Shown here piece after piece: positions 61,651-64,000 of a stretch of 64,000 nt of DNA (its first letter is position 1; each line of letters begins with the position of its first letter). Source of the DNA: Bacillus_BE sp042263505 (GTDB taxonomy: Bacteria > Bacillota > Bacilli > Bacillales > Cytobacillaceae). The DNA lies in the NCBI RefSeq assembly GCF_042263505.1, contig NZ_JBHKFI010000008.1, positions 1-64,000 on the forward strand. The letters run 5' to 3'. A model generated the notes under the pieces. That model was not told the origin of the DNA. It did not search any database and saw nothing but the letters and a program-made list of their open reading frames with translations. The position numbers and the translations under genes are program-made.

Positions 61651-61950
61651 ATTCGCGAAAATCAAAATTTATTCGCGACTTTCCGGAAAATATTCGCGAC
61701 TTTTGAAATTTATTCGCGATAATAAGCCTTTTATTCGCGATTCCACTCATTTGCTCGCGAAAATTTCGATTTGTTCGCGATTCTCTTAAAATATTCGCGA
61801 TTTCATTCATATTTCTCCTGAAAAGAAGACGGCGAAAAGTACTTATTTGCAACTTTCAAAATTTATTCGCGGCTGCTTTCATTTATTCGCAGCTTTTGAA
61901 TTTTACTCACGAAGACTTTCTTTCTCTCAAATTTCATTTGTAATTCGCAA
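61651..61950. repeat. Phased TCGCGA repeat array
   Basis: ATTCGCGA or a one-to-two base variant starts at 61651, 61671, 61692, 61712, 61733, 61753, 61773, 61793, then 61865, 61885, 61905 and 61943. Spacing within the first block is 20 or 21 bp, two turns of DNA. Between copies the sequence is A+T rich, often with CTTTTGAAATTT. The copies start about 100 bp after the operon terminator and no ORF covers them. TCGCGA is itself palindromic. The rest, to 62095, holds nothing I can name. Confidence 0.85.
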
Positions 61951-62095
61951 AATAATACGCCTTCTACCGATGATCTATTCCTTCAAAATCCTTCACTAGT
62001 TTCTCAGAGAACCTTCTCCTTAAATATAAAAAGAATTCCATAAACTGTAACCAATTAAATTCCCCATCAGTCCATTATGATAAGGAGGGGATAAA

Positions 62096-62650
62096 GTGAA
62101 AAGAATGATTTTCAGGGCGTCTCTCATCACTCTGTTTTCCATCATCCTATTTGGATGCGACATCAAGGAAAAGGAAGACAAAATTGGTTCAATTGATGAA
62201 AGGGTAACAAATTTTTCCATTGAAGGATATATCATGAAAAAGCAGGGAGATCGGATTCTGGTGGTTCGCTCTCAACCAAAAGATTTCAGTTCTACTTCGG
62301 GCAAGGAGGAATTCTATGAGGCCATTTGGGTATCCGATATCACTAATGAGGTAGAATTAGGGCAAAAAGTTCGGGTATGGATTGATGGACCAATTATGGA
62401 ATCCTATCCGGCTCAAGCGAAGGCGGATAAGGTAATACCGGTAATAGCAGATAATCAGATTGGAGCTGATTTATCAGAGGAAGAAGTCATCAGAAAAGCT
62501 CTATCTTCTGAAAGGGAAAATGTGAAAGACTTTTTTCTTCCCGTAATTAAAAGCGTTACCTTTGATAAAGAGTCCGATTCATGGAAGGTTGAAATAAAAG
62601 ATGAAGAGGGAACAGGCGTTACTCGTATAGTGATTCAGGATAAAAGATAG
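62096..62650 (+). CDS. DUF3221-type lipoprotein
   Basis: This 184-residue protein has a lipoprotein signal peptide with lipobox ILFGCD (Cys at about residue 21) and an OB-like DUF3221 domain (IEGYIMKKQGDRILVV, LGQKVRVWIDGPIMESYPAQ). It would be anchored to the outer face of the membrane. Family function is unknown (YobA-like proteins). The GTG start follows AAGGAGGGG. Confidence 0.8.
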   Translation: MKRMIFRASLITLFSIILFGCDIKEKEDKIGSIDERVTNFSIEGYIMKKQGDRILVVRSQPKDFSSTSGKEEFYEAIWVSDITNEVELGQKVRVWIDGPIMESYPAQAKADKVIPVIADNQIGADLSEEEVIRKALSSERENVKDFFLPVIKSVTFDKESDSWKVEIKDEEGTGVTRIVIQDKR

Positions 62651-63058
62651 CAGGGATTTTTGTGAAAAAAAGTGAATGAAATGGAAATAAGAAAGTGCTT
62701 CATAGGACAAGTAATGGTTTTTCATTTATTTACAAGTAGACTCAACGGGGACAAAAATCCTTTTCGTGCTTTTGAGGAAGTGTCCGATAGAATTTTAAAC
62801 CGCCATTTTTCCCATTTAAAAAAATACTCCAAACAAGCGTTTCACTCTTATTCCTACTCATAAAGTGCAGTAACACTTTCACCTCAGGATTTTCGCGTAT
62901 ACAAAGAAGGCAGGCCGTAAATAAAGCCCCAAGTGGTTGAACTAACCATCAGTGAGGATGAAGAAAAATCCCTACTGACAGCTAGTTTCACTTTATTGGG
63001 GATGTTCTTTTTTTTTGCTACAATACAACTAATAGTTCATATGAGGAGAGTCCTAACC
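62651..63058. other. Intergenic region before two-component genes
   Basis: A 63-codon open frame (62672-62863) has no convincing ribosome binding site or family and is not called. At 62937-62997 CAACTAACCATCAGTG...ACTGACAGCTAGTTTC repeats part of the hairpin element of 11148-11257. The ribosome binding site ATGAGGAGAG lies at 63041-63050. Confidence 0.4.
62937..62997. repeat. Second copy of the CATCAGTG hairpin element (short form)
   Basis: TTGAACTAACCATCAGTGAG, TGAAGAAAAATCC, CTACTGACAG and AGTTTCACTTTATT correspond to the two arms of 11148-11257 but with only a few bases between them. Confidence 0.6.
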
Positions 63059-63760
63059 ATGGAAAAAATTTTTATAGTGGAAGATGATTTAAAACTAGTT
63101 TCTCTATTAGAGGATTTTTTAAATAAATATGAATATGAAACCTATGCTGTGAAGGATTTTGATCAGGTGTTGTCACAATTTGAGCAGGTTCATCCGCATC
63201 TCGTTTTAATGGATGTGAATTTACCTAAGTTTGATGGCTATTATTGGTGTCGGCAAGTGAGAAATCTTTCGACCTGTCCGATTCTTTTTGTTTCAGCAAG
63301 AGACGCCAAAATGGATCAGGTGATGGCACTTGAAAACGGGGCTGATGACTATATTACGAAACCTTTTGACTATGAAATTGTCTTAGCCAAAATTAAAAGT
63401 CAGTTAAGAAGAGCCTATGGATCGTATGCATTGAGTCAAGTGGAAAGAAAGATAGAAGTTCAAGATTTAATACTCGATATCGAAAGACTGGAATTGCTTT
63501 TTGGAGAACAGCAAATCGATTTGAGTCATACAGAAGCGAGAATTTTGGAAGAATTAATGAGCAAAGTGGATCGGGTGGTAAGCCGAGAACGTCTTCTTGA
63601 GAAAATATGGGATGATGAGGTATTTGTAGATGAAAATACCTTGAATGTGTATATCGCTCGAGTACGGAAAAAACTTGCTCATTTGCAAATACAAGATGCC
63701 ATTCAAACGGTAAGGGGAAAGGGCTATCAGCTAAAAGCCAATTGGAGTGAGGAATCATGA
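63059..63760 (+). CDS. BceR-like response regulator
   Basis: This 233-residue OmpR-family regulator has a receiver domain with acidic pocket (VEDD, LVLMDVNLP with phospho-Asp at about residue 52, Lys in ITKPFDY) and a winged-helix output domain (LSHTEARILEELMSKV, TLNVYIARVRKKL, VRGKGYQL). Sequence style and the following kinase gene place it with BceR/YvcP-type regulators, which sense antimicrobial peptides together with an ABC transporter. The transporter would be beyond the window. Confidence 0.88.
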   Translation: MEKIFIVEDDLKLVSLLEDFLNKYEYETYAVKDFDQVLSQFEQVHPHLVLMDVNLPKFDGYYWCRQVRNLSTCPILFVSARDAKMDQVMALENGADDYITKPFDYEIVLAKIKSQLRRAYGSYALSQVERKIEVQDLILDIERLELLFGEQQIDLSHTEARILEELMSKVDRVVSRERLLEKIWDDEVFVDENTLNVYIARVRKKLAHLQIQDAIQTVRGKGYQLKANWSEES

Positions 63761-64000
63761 AGCTATTTTTTCGTGATCACTTAGCCCTCACGTTCATTTA
63801 TTTTTTTCAGCTAGCAGCAGTCATTCTTGTGTTTTGCTTGGATGGGAAAGAGAATGGAGCAACGATTGGGTATGCTTGTTTCTTGAGCACCTGCATCTAT
63901 GTGGGGTATTTATTTTTTCGATATTTTGCCAATAAATCCTTCTATCAACGGCTATCCACTCCACTTTTGTCACTCCATGATTTAAGTATGAAGCAGCAAG
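63757..64000 (+). CDS. BceS-like intramembrane-sensing histidine kinase (partial)
   Basis: The frame starts at ATG 63757, overlapping the regulator stop (ATGA), and runs off the window end. The visible 81 residues have two closely spaced membrane helices (ALTFIYFFQLAAVILVFCL and TIGYACFLSTCIYVGYLFF) with almost no extracellular loop, the hallmark of intramembrane-sensing kinases of BceS type. Confidence 0.85.
   Translation, partial: MKLFFRDHLALTFIYFFQLAAVILVFCLDGKENGATIGYACFLSTCIYVGYLFFRYFANKSFYQRLSTPLLSLHDLSMKQQ

Noticed and set aside
61651..61950. CRISPR array
   Set aside because: The repeated unit is only about 8 bp, intervals are A+T-rich degenerate sequence of 12-13 bp, and there are no cas genes.
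62672..62863. 63-codon open frame after the lipoprotein gene
   Set aside because: It has no clear ribosome binding site, no recognisable family and atypical composition.

Overview
The window looks like AT-rich chromosome from a Bacillaceae bacterium near Bacillus/Geobacillus/Heyndrickxia. The evidence is the ywpF-ssbB pair, the ywqA-ywqB (SNF2 helicase plus SWIM protein) pair, a LytE-type LysM/NlpC-P60 hydrolase, an SbsC-type S-layer protein, Bacillus-style AGGAGG ribosome binding sites with many TTG/GTG starts, and a BceRS-type two-component system. No rRNA, tRNA or CRISPR array was seen.

Layout. 1-11 kb is ordinary backbone: the right end of an IS3-family element (the same IS is complete at 52.45-53.92 kb), ywpF, ssbB, small unknown genes including a heptad-repeat coiled coil, ywqA/ywqB, a YknW/YknX-like pair without its ABC partners, and a LytE-like hydrolase. 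12-14.6 kb is the S-layer gene. From 14.6 to about 50 kb lies a mosaic accessory region. It is full of one REP-like hairpin family (GGGACACGGGGACAGG...) found only here, with two large serine recombinases, an XRE-type protein coupled to a tyrosine recombinase, promoterless S-layer segments at 20.5-22.4 and 32.0-32.5 kb, an IS110 element with a probable bridge RNA, a HEPN-like/GrpB pair, a G+C-richer TetR/dehydrogenase pair, an ECF sigma factor with a SpoIIP-type membrane protein, a group II intron relic, many single-gene modules separated by terminator-like repeats, and a prophage tail-end remnant. 50-52.5 kb is a scar of truncated exporter, signal peptidase and two-component genes. 54-64 kb returns to backbone: LCP ligase, MarR, PAP2, decayed MarR/MFS, a MerR/acyl-CoA ligase/acyl-CoA dehydrogenase operon, a helically phased TCGCGA repeat array, a DUF3221 lipoprotein and a BceRS-like pair.

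Main hypothesis. The 5' constant part of the S-layer gene (signal peptide plus wall-binding domain, residues 1-212) joins the variable Ig-like part at a 17-bp sequence, TGTAAGTGCGATTAACG (12655-12671). The same 17 bp recurs in the same orientation and reading frame at 20529-20545, at the start of a promoterless 628-codon S-layer segment. The 7,874 bp between them contain the present variable domain and three site-specific recombinase genes. Exchange between the copies would fuse the constant domain in frame to the silent segment and make an 840-residue protein (now 870). This fits either an integrative element that replaces the outer part of the S-layer on integration, or a cassette-switching locus. 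A third S-layer fragment at 32 kb suggests repeated events. The sequence cannot show whether switching happens.
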